From positions 114,950 to 178,949 of the forward strand of contig NZ_FQVM01000002.1 of the NCBI RefSeq assembly GCF_900129365.1: 64,000 bases of DNA, in the 5' to 3' direction. This document shows, one piece after another, positions 8,804 to 17,091 of this stretch. Position 1 is the first letter of the stretch, and the number at the start of each line of letters is the position of its first letter. This stretch comes from Clostridium fallax. Its GTDB lineage: Bacteria; Bacillota; Clostridia; Clostridiales; Clostridiaceae. The translations under genes and the position numbers were made by a program. The notes below the pieces were generated by a model. The model ran no database searches. It was not told the DNA's origin and was given only the letters and a program-made list of their open reading frames with translations.

Positions 8804-9214
8804 ATGAATGAAATATTAAAATCTAAACTTAATCAAGTAAATATAGTAAAAAAAACATTAATTTACTGTGAGGATAAAAATTTAAAAAGTATTACAGTTG
8901 AAAAATTAAAAGAACTACTTTTAGAAATAGAAAAGCTAATATTTTCAAGTGATAAGAAAGATAAATGTAGAATTATTGAGATAAAAAGGGAATTTACTTT
9001 AAAAGAATTGGTTAAATACAATGGTCAAGGTGGAAAGAATGCTTATGTTGCAATAAAAGGAACAGTATATGATTTAACATCAGAGAAGTCTTGGATAAAT
9101 GGAGTCCATCATGGTTTAATTGCAGGAAAAGATCTTACTGATGAATTTATGAAGTGTCATAAAAATGATATAAACTTAAAAGATTTAAATATTATAGGAA
9201 CTATAAAGGAATAA
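8804..9214 (+). CDS. Cytochrome b5-like heme/steroid-binding domain protein
   Basis: Small soluble protein of 136 residues. The N-terminal ~65 residues are Lys/Glu/Leu rich and probably helical. The C-terminal half is a cytochrome b5-like domain: FTLKELVKYNGQGGKNAYVAIKG, then VYDLTS, W.NGVHHGLIAGKDLTDEF and CHKND, ending IIGTIKE. The two His expected to ligate heme (in VHHG and CHKND) are present, so heme b binding is possible. No membrane segment and no redox partner domain are seen. The ribosome site is weak (AGGGG about 13 bases from ATG). It is a single gene between asnS and a convergent phosphoesterase. Its role in an anaerobe is unknown. Confidence 0.8.
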   Translation: MNEILKSKLNQVNIVKKTLIYCEDKNLKSITVEKLKELLLEIEKLIFSSDKKDKCRIIEIKREFTLKELVKYNGQGGKNAYVAIKGTVYDLTSEKSWINGVHHGLIAGKDLTDEFMKCHKNDINLKDLNIIGTIKE

Positions 9215-9261
9215 AATTTTACAGAAAAAAATTTATAAATATATAAAAAGATATGAGCTAG

Positions 9262-9309
9262 CTCCTTTTTCTAATATAAACTTTAAAAAATATTATATAG
9301 AAAAAGGAG
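9262..9309. terminator. Inverted repeat between convergent genes
   Basis: A perfect 12-base pair of arms, CTCCTTTTTCTA (9262-9273) and TAGAAAAAGGAG (9298-9309), surrounds an AT-only loop of 24 bases. It lies between two convergent genes, so a bidirectional terminator is the simplest reading. A clean T run after the right arm is missing. Confidence 0.5.
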
Positions 9310-9353
9310 TATCTCTAAAGTTACCATTTATTTTAAAATAAAAGAGAATATTT

Positions 9354-10052
9354 TTATTCTAAACCAGTTCTATAAGAGTTAATAAGAGAACTAGGAAAAT
9401 TTTTCATTTCCATATCTTTTATTGTCTTATGGAAATCATATGAAAGCTCTTTTATTTCTATTTTTGTATTTGTATCTTTATTTAAGTCTATAATTACATA
9501 AGTAGAATTTGGTCTTCCTATCTTAGGTTTTCCTACACTACCGTCATTTATAAGAATCTTATTTCCGAAATTTTTAGTGTAAGGTATGTGAGTATGAGCA
9601 CAAACTAAGATATCTCCTTTAAAATTATTCATGATTTCATCTAAGTCACTTTTATTTTCTAACATATATTCATTAATTGCTCTAGGGCTACCATGTACAA
9701 AAGTTATAGTTTTATCTTCAAATTTTAAAGTGATGTTTTCTGGTAAAGAAGCTAAATAATATCTGTTAGAAGCTCTAAGCTCTTCTACAGTCCAAGGAAG
9801 TGAAAATGAGTTTATTGTTGTATCTCTTATAAATGTAAATCCATTATCTACAACTGATGCATCATAGTTTCCTTTAAGACAGATAATATTTCTTCTTCTT
9901 ATCATAGCTATGACTTCATTAGGATGTGGACCATAACCTACTAAATCTCCTAAGCAAATTATTGTGTCTACTTGCTGATTATCAATATCCTCTAAAACCT
10001 TAGTTAAGGCATATATATTTCCATGTATGTCTGATATAACTGCTATTTTCAT
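9354..10052 (-). CDS. Calcineurin-like metallophosphoesterase
   Basis: Two-metal phosphoesterase of the YfcE/MJ0936-like group. Metal motifs occur in the family order: SDIHGN at the N-terminus, GDLVGYGPHPNE, GNYD, then HGSPR, CAHTHIPY and NDGSVGKPK near the end. The GDLVGYGP form with GNYD is common to a clostridial and archaeal subgroup with in vitro phosphodiesterase activity; the physiological substrate is unknown. At 232 residues it has no signal peptide, so it is cytosolic. Start ATG is preceded by GAGAGGAGA. It is a single gene, divergent from the M24 peptidase. Confidence 0.88.
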   Translation of the reverse strand: MKIAVISDIHGNIYALTKVLEDIDNQQVDTIICLGDLVGYGPHPNEVIAMIRRRNIICLKGNYDASVVDNGFTFIRDTTINSFSLPWTVEELRASNRYYLASLPENITLKFEDKTITFVHGSPRAINEYMLENKSDLDEIMNNFKGDILVCAHTHIPYTKNFGNKILINDGSVGKPKIGRPNSTYVIIDLNKDTNTKIEIKELSYDFHKTIKDMEMKNFPSSLINSYRTGLE

Positions 10053-10216
10053 CTAAAGTCTCCTCTCAACTTTCAAATTAATAATATTATATCATCAAAA
10101 GATGCTATAAAGCTTTTAAAAAAATTAATTTAAAAAATATTTAAACCTTTATATTAATGTTATAAACAGATATAATTTTATTATAGATAGATTTTTTTGG
10201 GAGAGGAGAAAGATTT

Positions 10217-11293
10217 ATGAATAAAAGTAGAATAAACAAAGTTCTTTGCTGTATGGAAAAAGAGGGATTAAAACAAATGATAGTTTCTTCCCCAGCTGCT
10301 ATATTTTATTTAACAGGTAAATGGATTGAGCCTGGAGAAAGAATGCTTACATTATACATAAATGCTAAAGGGGATAAAAAATTAATTATAAATAAGTTAT
10401 TTCCAACAGAACCTCAAAGTGGGCTAGATTTATTATGGTACTCAGATATAGAGGATCCTATAGAATTATTAAGTACTATCATAGATAAAAATGATGTATT
10501 AGCTGTAGATAAAACTTGGCCAGCACATTTTTTAATAAAACTAATGGATAAAAAAGCTGCAAGAGGATTTGTAAATGGATCACCAATAATAGATAGGGTA
10601 AGAATGATAAAGGATGCAGAAGAAATCGAATTAATGAGAAAAGCATCTTTAATAAACGATAAAGTTATGGGAGAAATTTTTAAAGAGATTTCAAAGGATA
10701 ATAGCGAAAAGAAAATGTGTTCATTATTAGGAGAATTTTATGAAAAAGAAGGAGCACAAGGTTTTTCTTTTGAACCTATAGTTGCATATGGAGCAAATGG
10801 AGCAGATCCACATCACAGTAATGATAATTCATTGCCTAAAAAGGGTGACTCTATAACTATAGATACAGGATGTAGAAATAAATTTTATTGTTCAGATATG
10901 ACAAGAACATTTTTCTATGGAGAACCATCAGAAGAAAGCAAAAAGGTTTATGAGATAGTAAGAGAAGCTAATTTAAGAGGTATAGAAAAAGTAAAAGCAG
11001 GAGTTAGATTCTGCGATATTGATAAAGCTGCTAGAGACTATATAGAAAGCTTTGGATATGGAGAATATTTTACTCATAGAACTGGTCATAGTATAGGTAT
11101 TGAAACTCATGATTTTGGTGATGTAAGTTCTATAAATAAAGAGCAAGTAAAACCAGGAATGATATTCTCAATAGAACCAGGAATATATCTACCAGGTAAA
11201 GTAGGAGTAAGAATTGAAGATTTAGTTGTAGTGACAGAGGATGGCTGTGAAGTTCTAAATCATTATACTAAAGATTTAATAGTAGTAGAGTAG
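10217..11293 (+). CDS. M24 family metallopeptidase (Xaa-Pro aminopeptidase-like)
   Basis: Creatinase/aminopeptidase-fold enzyme, probably splitting Xaa-Pro peptides. An N-terminal creatinase-like domain (about 1-125) precedes the pita-bread catalytic domain. The metal ligands are visible: Asp in TIDTGC and in SDMTRTFFYG, His in HRTGHSIGIETHD, and Glu in SIEPGIY and RIEDLVVV. At 358 residues it is in the PepQ/PepP range; dipeptidase (PepQ) versus aminopeptidase (PepP) cannot be decided from sequence alone. The ribosome site GGGAGAGGAG precedes the ATG. It is a single gene ending in a shared terminator. Confidence 0.9.
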   Translation: MNKSRINKVLCCMEKEGLKQMIVSSPAAIFYLTGKWIEPGERMLTLYINAKGDKKLIINKLFPTEPQSGLDLLWYSDIEDPIELLSTIIDKNDVLAVDKTWPAHFLIKLMDKKAARGFVNGSPIIDRVRMIKDAEEIELMRKASLINDKVMGEIFKEISKDNSEKKMCSLLGEFYEKEGAQGFSFEPIVAYGANGADPHHSNDNSLPKKGDSITIDTGCRNKFYCSDMTRTFFYGEPSEESKKVYEIVREANLRGIEKVKAGVRFCDIDKAARDYIESFGYGEYFTHRTGHSIGIETHDFGDVSSINKEQVKPGMIFSIEPGIYLPGKVGVRIEDLVVVTEDGCEVLNHYTKDLIVVE

Positions 11294-11413
11294 TAAAATA
11301 AAAGTAATAGGATATGTTGCTAAATGACTAAAATTAGTTATTGTAACTCTCTTTTTTAATAAAACTATAATAAAATGGCTTAGGATTAAATCTTATATTT
11401 TGTAAAATTAAAT

Positions 11414-11444
11414 AAAAGCAACAAAGTTTTACTTTGTTGCTTTT
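11414..11444. terminator. Bidirectional terminator, M24 peptidase / nupC
   Basis: AAAAGCAACAAAGT pairs perfectly with ACTTTGTTGCTTTT around a three-base loop. It sits between convergent genes, with T runs on either strand. Confidence 0.9.
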
Positions 11445-11478
11445 ATTATTTTAACTCTTATGCATATATATTTCTTTA

Positions 11479-12708
11479 TTATTTAAATAATATTCCAGCT
11501 ATTGTAGCTGTCATAAATGTAGCAAGTGAACCACCGATAAGTGCTTTCACTCCAAGTTTAGCTATTATAGGTTTCTTTTCTGGTGCTAAACCACCTATAC
11601 CACCGATTTGAATAGCTATAGAACTTATATTAGCGAATCCGCAAAGAGCGAATGTTAATATAGTAACTGTTTTAGGTTGTAAAACTGACATTTTTTGAAC
11701 TAAGCCAGTGTAAGCTATAAATTCATTAATTGCAAGTTTTTGACCTAATAATTCTCCAGCAGTTATTATATCTGATCCAGGAACACCCATTAAGAATGCT
11801 ATTGGAGCAAATAATCTACCAAGGATCCAATCTAAGCTAAGTTGAGGGAATCCAAATAATCCACCACAAGCACCTAATATTGCGTTAATAAGAGCTATTA
11901 AAGCAACGAATGCTAAAAGCATAGCAGCAACGTTTAATGCTAATCCTAAACCATCACTAGCACCTTGAGCAGCAGCTTCAATAACGTTAGCCTTTTTCAT
12001 ATCAACATTAAGTTCAGCACCAGCTTTAGTAGCTGATTCTTCAGTTTCAGGAACCATTATCTTAGCTAAAACTAATCCAGCAGGAGCAGCCATAATACTA
12101 GCTGCAAGAAGTTGACCAGCGTCAACACCCATAGCAACGTATCCAGCCATAACTCCACCGGCAACAGTTGCCATACCACCTACCATAATAGCCATTATTT
12201 CAGATTTAGTCATGGTAGCTATGTAAGGTTTTATTAATAATGGGGCTTCAGTTTGACCTAAGAATATATTACCAACAGCACTTAAAGTTTCAGAACCACT
12301 TGTTCCTAATAACTTAGCTATACCTGATGATATAACTTTAATTACTGCTTGCATTATTCCTAAGTGATAAAGTATTCCCATTAATGCTGAGAAGAATATA
12401 ATAGTTGGTAATACTTGTAATGCAAATATCATACCATAAGTTTTTTGATCCATAAGATTTCCAAATAGGAATCCACTACCTTCTTTAGTAAAGTCTAATA
12501 GTTTAGTTATGGCATCACTTAAAACTTGGAAGACCATTCTTCCAGGAGGGAACTTTAAAATTATTAGTGCGAATACAACTTGTAGGCCTAATCCAGTAAA
12601 AACAAGTTTCCAATTTATCTTTTTCTTGTTTTCAGATAATAGAAAAGCTATACCAATTAGAACTACTAATCCGATTATACCTATAAATTTATCTAAAAAT
12701 ATGTTCAC
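11479..12708 (-). CDS. nupC: Concentrative nucleoside transporter (NupC family)
   Basis: Cation-coupled nucleoside uptake permease of the CNT family in the cytoplasmic membrane. It is 409 residues with about ten hydrophobic segments and the family core ALMGILYHLGIMQ, GQTEAPLLIKPY and LCGFANISSIAIQIGG. The start is GTG, ten bases after AAAGGAG; an ATG closer to that site is out of frame. It is the last gene of a minus-strand salvage run, LacI regulator-deoB-punA-nupC. That context fits import of purine nucleosides or deoxynucleosides for phosphorolysis. Confidence 0.95.
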   Translation of the reverse strand: MNIFLDKFIGIIGLVVLIGIAFLLSENKKKINWKLVFTGLGLQVVFALIILKFPPGRMVFQVLSDAITKLLDFTKEGSGFLFGNLMDQKTYGMIFALQVLPTIIFFSALMGILYHLGIMQAVIKVISSGIAKLLGTSGSETLSAVGNIFLGQTEAPLLIKPYIATMTKSEIMAIMVGGMATVAGGVMAGYVAMGVDAGQLLAASIMAAPAGLVLAKIMVPETEESATKAGAELNVDMKKANVIEAAAQGASDGLGLALNVAAMLLAFVALIALINAILGACGGLFGFPQLSLDWILGRLFAPIAFLMGVPGSDIITAGELLGQKLAINEFIAYTGLVQKMSVLQPKTVTILTFALCGFANISSIAIQIGGIGGLAPEKKPIIAKLGVKALIGGSLATFMTATIAGILFK

Positions 12709-12770
12709 TTCATTTGTACTCCTTTTTCTTAAATTTGAGTTTCTTAAAAATTTTAGTGATGGTTAGTGTA

Positions 12771-13589
12771 TTAAAGTTCTTTTATTATATTAGTCATAAG
12801 AGTTATAAACTTATCTTTCACTAATGCTGAAGTTTCCATAACTTCTTCGTGATTTAAAGGTTGAGCTAATATTCCAGCTGCCATGTTAGTCATACATGAA
12901 ACTCCAATAACCTTCATTCCACAGTGATTAGCGATAACAACTTCAGGAGCAGTTGACATTCCAGCAGCGTCTCCACCTAATATTCTAGCCATTCTTACTT
13001 CAGCAGGAGTTTCGTAAGTTGGACCTGAGAACATGCAGTAAACTCCTTCTTGAAGATCTATGTTAAGTCCTTTTGCAATCTCTTTAACTCTGTCTCTTAA
13101 ATCTTTATCATAAGCATTTGACATATCAGGGAATCTAGTTCCAAACTCATCTAAGTTCTTACCTAATAAAGGATTAACTCCACATAAGTTTATGTGATCT
13201 GATATAAGCATTAAATCTCCAGGTTTATAACTTGTATTAACAGCACCAGCAGCGTTAGTTACTATAAGAGTTTCAACTCCTAAAAGTTTCATAACTCTAA
13301 CTGGGAAAGTTACTTCATTCATTGGATATCCTTCATAGAAGTGGAATCTTCCTTGCATTGCAACAACTTGTTTTCCTTGGAAAGTTCCGATTACTAATCT
13401 TCCAGCATGACCTTGAACAGTTGAAACAGGGAAGTTTGGAAGTTCTTCATAAGGATAATATTCAGCATTTTCGATTTGGTCTGCTATAGCACCTAATCCT
13501 GAACCTAATATTAAACCTAACTCTGGTTTGTACTTAGTTTTTGATAATATAAAATCAGCAGCTTCTCTTATTTTTGTTGATAAATCCAT
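12771..13589 (-). CDS. punA: Purine-nucleoside phosphorylase (PNP-I type)
   Basis: Cleaves purine (deoxy)ribonucleosides with phosphate to free base and (deoxy)ribose 1-phosphate. The trimeric PNP family motifs are LILGSGLGAIAD, GRFHFYEGYP, VTNAAGAVN, the base-binding region FSGPTYETPAE and GMSTAPEV. The frame opens at a GTG three codons earlier, but that GTG is part of the GAGGTGA ribosome site, so ATG at 13589 is the likely start (272 residues). The product feeds DeoB, encoded just upstream, and the substrate is probably delivered by NupC, encoded downstream. Confidence 0.95.
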   Translation of the reverse strand: MDLSTKIREAADFILSKTKYKPELGLILGSGLGAIADQIENAEYYPYEELPNFPVSTVQGHAGRLVIGTFQGKQVVAMQGRFHFYEGYPMNEVTFPVRVMKLLGVETLIVTNAAGAVNTSYKPGDLMLISDHINLCGVNPLLGKNLDEFGTRFPDMSNAYDKDLRDRVKEIAKGLNIDLQEGVYCMFSGPTYETPAEVRMARILGGDAAGMSTAPEVVIANHCGMKVIGVSCMTNMAAGILAQPLNHEEVMETSALVKDKFITLMTNIIKEL

Positions 13590-13644
13590 TTTATTCACCT
13601 CATAATATAATTTATTAATTTAATTTTTTATTAACTTAATTGTT

Positions 13645-14817
13645 TTATTTAATTATTTCGTTTAAGAAACTCTTACCATTCTTGATTTTTTCAGTATCAA
13701 ATATATCACATACTGTTTGACCTATATCAAAGAATCCAGTTCTTTCTCCCATGTTGTGGTTAGCTTTTAAAGTTTTACCATAAGCTAAGAATGGAACATA
13801 TTCTCTAGTATGATCTGTTCCAGGGTATGTTGGGTCACATCCGTGGTCAGCAGTTATAAATAAGACATCATTTTCATTCATATTTTCTATTATTTCTGGT
13901 AATCTCTTATCAAAATCTTCTAATCCTTTACCATAAGCAGCAGGATCATTTCTATGTCCCCACTTCATATCAAAGTCTACTAGGTTAGTAAATATTAAAC
14001 CTTTTTTATTTTCTTTTAAGTAATCTATAGTTTTATCAACACCGTCCATGTTGTCTTTAGTGTGTACAGCATCAGTTATACCTTGGCCAGAGAAGATATC
14101 TTCTATTTTACCAACACCCATTACACTTAATCCTTTTTCTTTTAGCATATCAAGAGTTGTTTTATATGGTGGTAATAAAGCATAATCTCTTCTATTAGGT
14201 GTTCTTGTGAAATTTCCTGGAGTTCCTACAAATGGTCTTGCGATTACACGAGCAACTGAATGGTCGCCAGTTAACATTTCACGAGCTATCTTACAATATT
14301 TATATAAATCTTCTAATGGAACGATTTCTTCATGAGCAGCAATTTGGAAAACGCTGTCTGCTGAAGTATAAACTATAAGAGCACCAGTTTCCATATGTTC
14401 TTTACCAAGTTCATCTAATATAACTGTTCCAGATGATGGCTTATTTCCTATAACTTTTCTTCCAGTAAGTTTTTCAAATTTTTCTATTACTTCGCTAGGG
14501 AATCCGTTAGGATAAGTTGGGAAAGCAACCTCTGATTCTATTCCAACCATTTCCCAGTGTCCTGTTACAGTATCTTTACCGTTTGATTTTTCATGTAATT
14601 TACCAAAGCAACCTATTGGTGCATCACATTTATCAATATTTTTCATTCCGTCTATATTTCCAAGACCTAATTTAACCATGTTAGGTAAGTTTAATCCTTT
14701 GTTAAATTCAGCAACGTGACCTATAGTATTTGCGCCCTCATCGCCATATTTCTTAGCATCAGGAAGAGCTCCCATGCCTACGCTATCTAATACAATCCAA
14801 ACTACTCTATTAATCAT
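13645..14817 (-). CDS. deoB: Phosphopentomutase
   Basis: Alkaline-phosphatase-superfamily mutase that converts (deoxy)ribose 1-phosphate to the 5-phosphate. Metal and catalytic motifs are present: VLDSVGMGALPDA at the N-terminus, GKDTVTGHWEMVG (phosphorylated Thr region), and TADHGCDPTYPGTDHTREYVP near the end. The frame opens at a GTG, but ATG at 14817 lies five bases after AAAGGTGA and is preferred (390 residues). It is the first enzyme gene after the LacI regulator. A CcpA/LacI-type operator in the gap (14918-14931) probably controls deoB-punA-nupC. Confidence 0.96.
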   Translation of the reverse strand: MINRVVWIVLDSVGMGALPDAKKYGDEGANTIGHVAEFNKGLNLPNMVKLGLGNIDGMKNIDKCDAPIGCFGKLHEKSNGKDTVTGHWEMVGIESEVAFPTYPNGFPSEVIEKFEKLTGRKVIGNKPSSGTVILDELGKEHMETGALIVYTSADSVFQIAAHEEIVPLEDLYKYCKIAREMLTGDHSVARVIARPFVGTPGNFTRTPNRRDYALLPPYKTTLDMLKEKGLSVMGVGKIEDIFSGQGITDAVHTKDNMDGVDKTIDYLKENKKGLIFTNLVDFDMKWGHRNDPAAYGKGLEDFDKRLPEIIENMNENDVLFITADHGCDPTYPGTDHTREYVPFLAYGKTLKANHNMGERTGFFDIGQTVCDIFDTEKIKNGKSFLNEIIK

Positions 14818-14917
14818 AACAATCACCTTTCATTTCTCTAAATTATTTAAAAGTATTTTACCCATTATAGTGTTAATTAATAATAAGTAAGAGAACTTGT
14901 AAAAAAGTTCTAAAATT

Positions 14918-14931
14918 TGAAAGCGGTTACT
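14918..14931. promoter_or_regulatory. cre/LacI-type operator upstream of deoB
   Basis: TGAAAGCGGTTACT fits the catabolite-responsive element consensus TGWNANCGNTNWCA at all positions except the last. It sits in the 146-base gap between the regulator and deoB, so it could bind the neighbouring LacI protein, CcpA, or both. Confidence 0.6.
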
Positions 14932-14963
14932 TAAATATCATTAAACAACTTTGAAGCTGCTTA

Positions 14964-15983
14964 TTATTTTATAAGTTTTTCAGAACCTAGAAGAACTAGT
15001 TCTGGTGTTAAGGTTATCTTTTTAAGTTCTAAATCTTCTGGTTTTTGTAATGAATCTAATAGAAGATTCATTCCTATTCTTCCAAGCTCAATGCTTGGAC
15101 CATTTATATGACTAATTTTTAATCCTAAGATATTTAAAAGATCAATTCTATCAAAGGATATTAATGACATATCATCTGGAATTTTATAGTTACTCTCAAA
15201 AAGTGCATTAATACAGCCAAGAGTCATTAAGTTATTACTTACGAAAATAGCAGTTGGCTTTTCTTTTAGACTTAAAATCTCTTTAGTAAGGTTATATCCA
15301 CTTTCTTGTCTATAATCACCATAAAAAATATATTGAGGATCTAGAGGAATGTTGTTCATAATAAGAGCCTTCTCATAGCCTAAAAGTCTATCCTTTGCAG
15401 GTTTTGAACTCATTCTACCAGTTATTATCGCTATTTTTTTATGACCTTCTTTTATTAATGCCTCTACTGCGTCATAAGAACCTTTGATATTATCAACAAA
15501 GATTCCAGAAAAATTAGAGTATTTTAGTTGTCCATCAACTAAAATTACTGGAATTCCTAAACTATTAAGAGTTTTTAAATATTCACTATTTACATCGTTA
15601 TCTGCAGATGTTGGAGATATTATTAATCCTCTTATTCTTTGTTCCCTTAAAGCTTTTATTGATTTAAGTTCTTTTTTTATAGATTCATTAGAATCACAAA
15701 GAATAATATTAAGATTAGTATTATCTGCGACTTCACTAATTCCTCGTATAACTTCTCCAAAAAATGGATTTGCTATATCAGGAACAATTACTCCTATTGT
15801 TGAAGTTTGATTTTTTGACAAACTTCTTGCTATTGCGCTAGGTGTATAATTAAGTTCCTTAATAACAGCTAACACTTTTTTTCTAGTTTCATCTTTTACA
15901 TACCCAGAGTTATTTAGAACTCTTGATACTGTGGCTAGAGAAACACCGGCCATTTTTGCTATGTCGTTTATTGTTACTGCCAT
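14964..15983 (-). CDS. LacI family transcriptional regulator
   Basis: DNA-binding repressor with an N-terminal helix-turn-helix (TINDIAKMAGVSLATVSRVLNNSGYV), the LacI hinge region, and a periplasmic-binding-protein-like effector domain (about 60-339, starting TIGVIVPDIANPFFGEVIRG). At 339 residues it is complete. It is the first gene of the minus-strand nucleoside salvage group, and operator-like sites flank it on both sides (14918-14931 and 16082-16096). Regulation of deoB-punA-nupC, and autoregulation, are inferred from this layout. The effector is unknown; a nucleoside, pentose or purine is plausible. Confidence 0.92.
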   Translation of the reverse strand: MAVTINDIAKMAGVSLATVSRVLNNSGYVKDETRKKVLAVIKELNYTPSAIARSLSKNQTSTIGVIVPDIANPFFGEVIRGISEVADNTNLNIILCDSNESIKKELKSIKALREQRIRGLIISPTSADNDVNSEYLKTLNSLGIPVILVDGQLKYSNFSGIFVDNIKGSYDAVEALIKEGHKKIAIITGRMSSKPAKDRLLGYEKALIMNNIPLDPQYIFYGDYRQESGYNLTKEILSLKEKPTAIFVSNNLMTLGCINALFESNYKIPDDMSLISFDRIDLLNILGLKISHINGPSIELGRIGMNLLLDSLQKPEDLELKKITLTPELVLLGSEKLIK

Positions 15984-16439
15984 GTCTCTACCCCCCTTTA
16001 AAAGATATTATAATGTATACATTATAATATTGAAACAAATATTTCTAAAAAATGAACAAAATAATTAATTGAAAAGCTCATTGAAAACGCTTTCCATTAA
16101 TAAAGATACAGTATTTTATAGAATAAATCAATAGATAAAATTGATAATTTTTTGTGAACTTACATTAAATAAATTAAATTGCAACTAAAAAAAATGCGAA
16201 GAATGGCGATATAACAAGAAATATAATAAGTTGCAGAAAATAATAATAACCATAAAATTACTATAGAAATATCAAATAAATATTATAGGTGTTATATATA
16301 ATACCTATTGGATTAAAATTTATTGTAAAGATATTGTTATCTTGTGTTATAAAAAATCTTTGATAATAATAATAAAGAGTTTAAATTATGTAACTTATTT
16401 ATAAGAAATTTATATTATTAAAATAAGGAGAAATTTATT
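15984..16439. promoter_or_regulatory. Gap with LacI/CcpA-type operator at 16082-16096
   Basis: This 456-base gap separates the divergent LacI regulator and the DUF218 gene. TGAAAACGCTTTCCA at 16082-16096 is a near-palindromic cre/LacI-type operator (one mismatch to TGWNANCGNTNWCA), about 100 bases upstream of the regulator start. I see no gene or strong hairpin in the remainder, which is very AT-rich. Confidence 0.55.
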
Positions 16440-17015
16440 ATGAAGAAGAAATTAAAAATGATAGTATTCCTTTTTATTATTATATTTTTTCTATTTGAGA
16501 TTTATATTTTTTCTGTTCCTATGATTTTAGCACCTAAAAAAAGTGATGCTATTATAATTTTAGGCTGTAGAGTAAATGGAGAAACTCCTAGTAAATTTTT
16601 AGTTGATAGAACTATGGAAGGAGTTAAACTATATAAAGAAGGATATGCTCCTTATATAATAGTATCTGGTGGTCAAGGGGATAAGGAGAATATATCGGAA
16701 GCGGAATGTATGAAAAGAATATTAGTAAAGGAAGATATACCTGAAGATAAGATAATATTAGAGGATAACTCTAAAAATACTAATGAAAATATAAAAAATT
16801 CATCAAAGATAATGAAAAATGAAGGATTTAAAAGTGCTATATTAGTTTCAAATAGATTTCATTTAGGAAGAGTAAAGATGTTAGCTAATAGATATAAAAT
16901 AGATGGTAGTTATACAGGAACATTTAATACTAAATATCAATATTTACTTCATGAAATTTTTGGGGCTATTAGAGAAATTCCTGCTATAATTAAAGATTTT
17001 ATTATAAGATGTTAA
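16440..17015 (+). CDS. YdcF/SanA-like DUF218 membrane protein
   Basis: 191-residue protein with one N-terminal membrane segment (about residues 6-30) followed by a DUF218 domain: DAIIILGCRVNGETPSKFLVDR, YIIVSGGQG, SEAECMKRIL and LEDNSKNTNENIKNS. DUF218 proteins such as SanA and YdcF are tied to envelope integrity; YdcF was reported to bind SAM. The reaction is unknown. The ribosome site AAGGAGAAATTT precedes the ATG. It is a single gene, convergent with murC. Confidence 0.85.
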   Translation: MKKKLKMIVFLFIIIFFLFEIYIFSVPMILAPKKSDAIIILGCRVNGETPSKFLVDRTMEGVKLYKEGYAPYIIVSGGQGDKENISEAECMKRILVKEDIPEDKIILEDNSKNTNENIKNSSKIMKNEGFKSAILVSNRFHLGRVKMLANRYKIDGSYTGTFNTKYQYLLHEIFGAIREIPAIIKDFIIRC

Positions 17016-17039
17016 TAAATATATTATTTATAATAAAAA

Positions 17040-17086
17040 AATAAAGGTGTATGAAAGCATAACATAAACTTTCATATACCTTTATT
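17040..17086. terminator. Bidirectional terminator, DUF218 gene / murC
   Basis: AATAAAGGTGTATGAAAG pairs with CTTTCATATACCTTTATT around an 11-base loop. It lies between convergent genes with T runs both ways. Confidence 0.85.
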
Positions 17087-17091
17087 TAATA

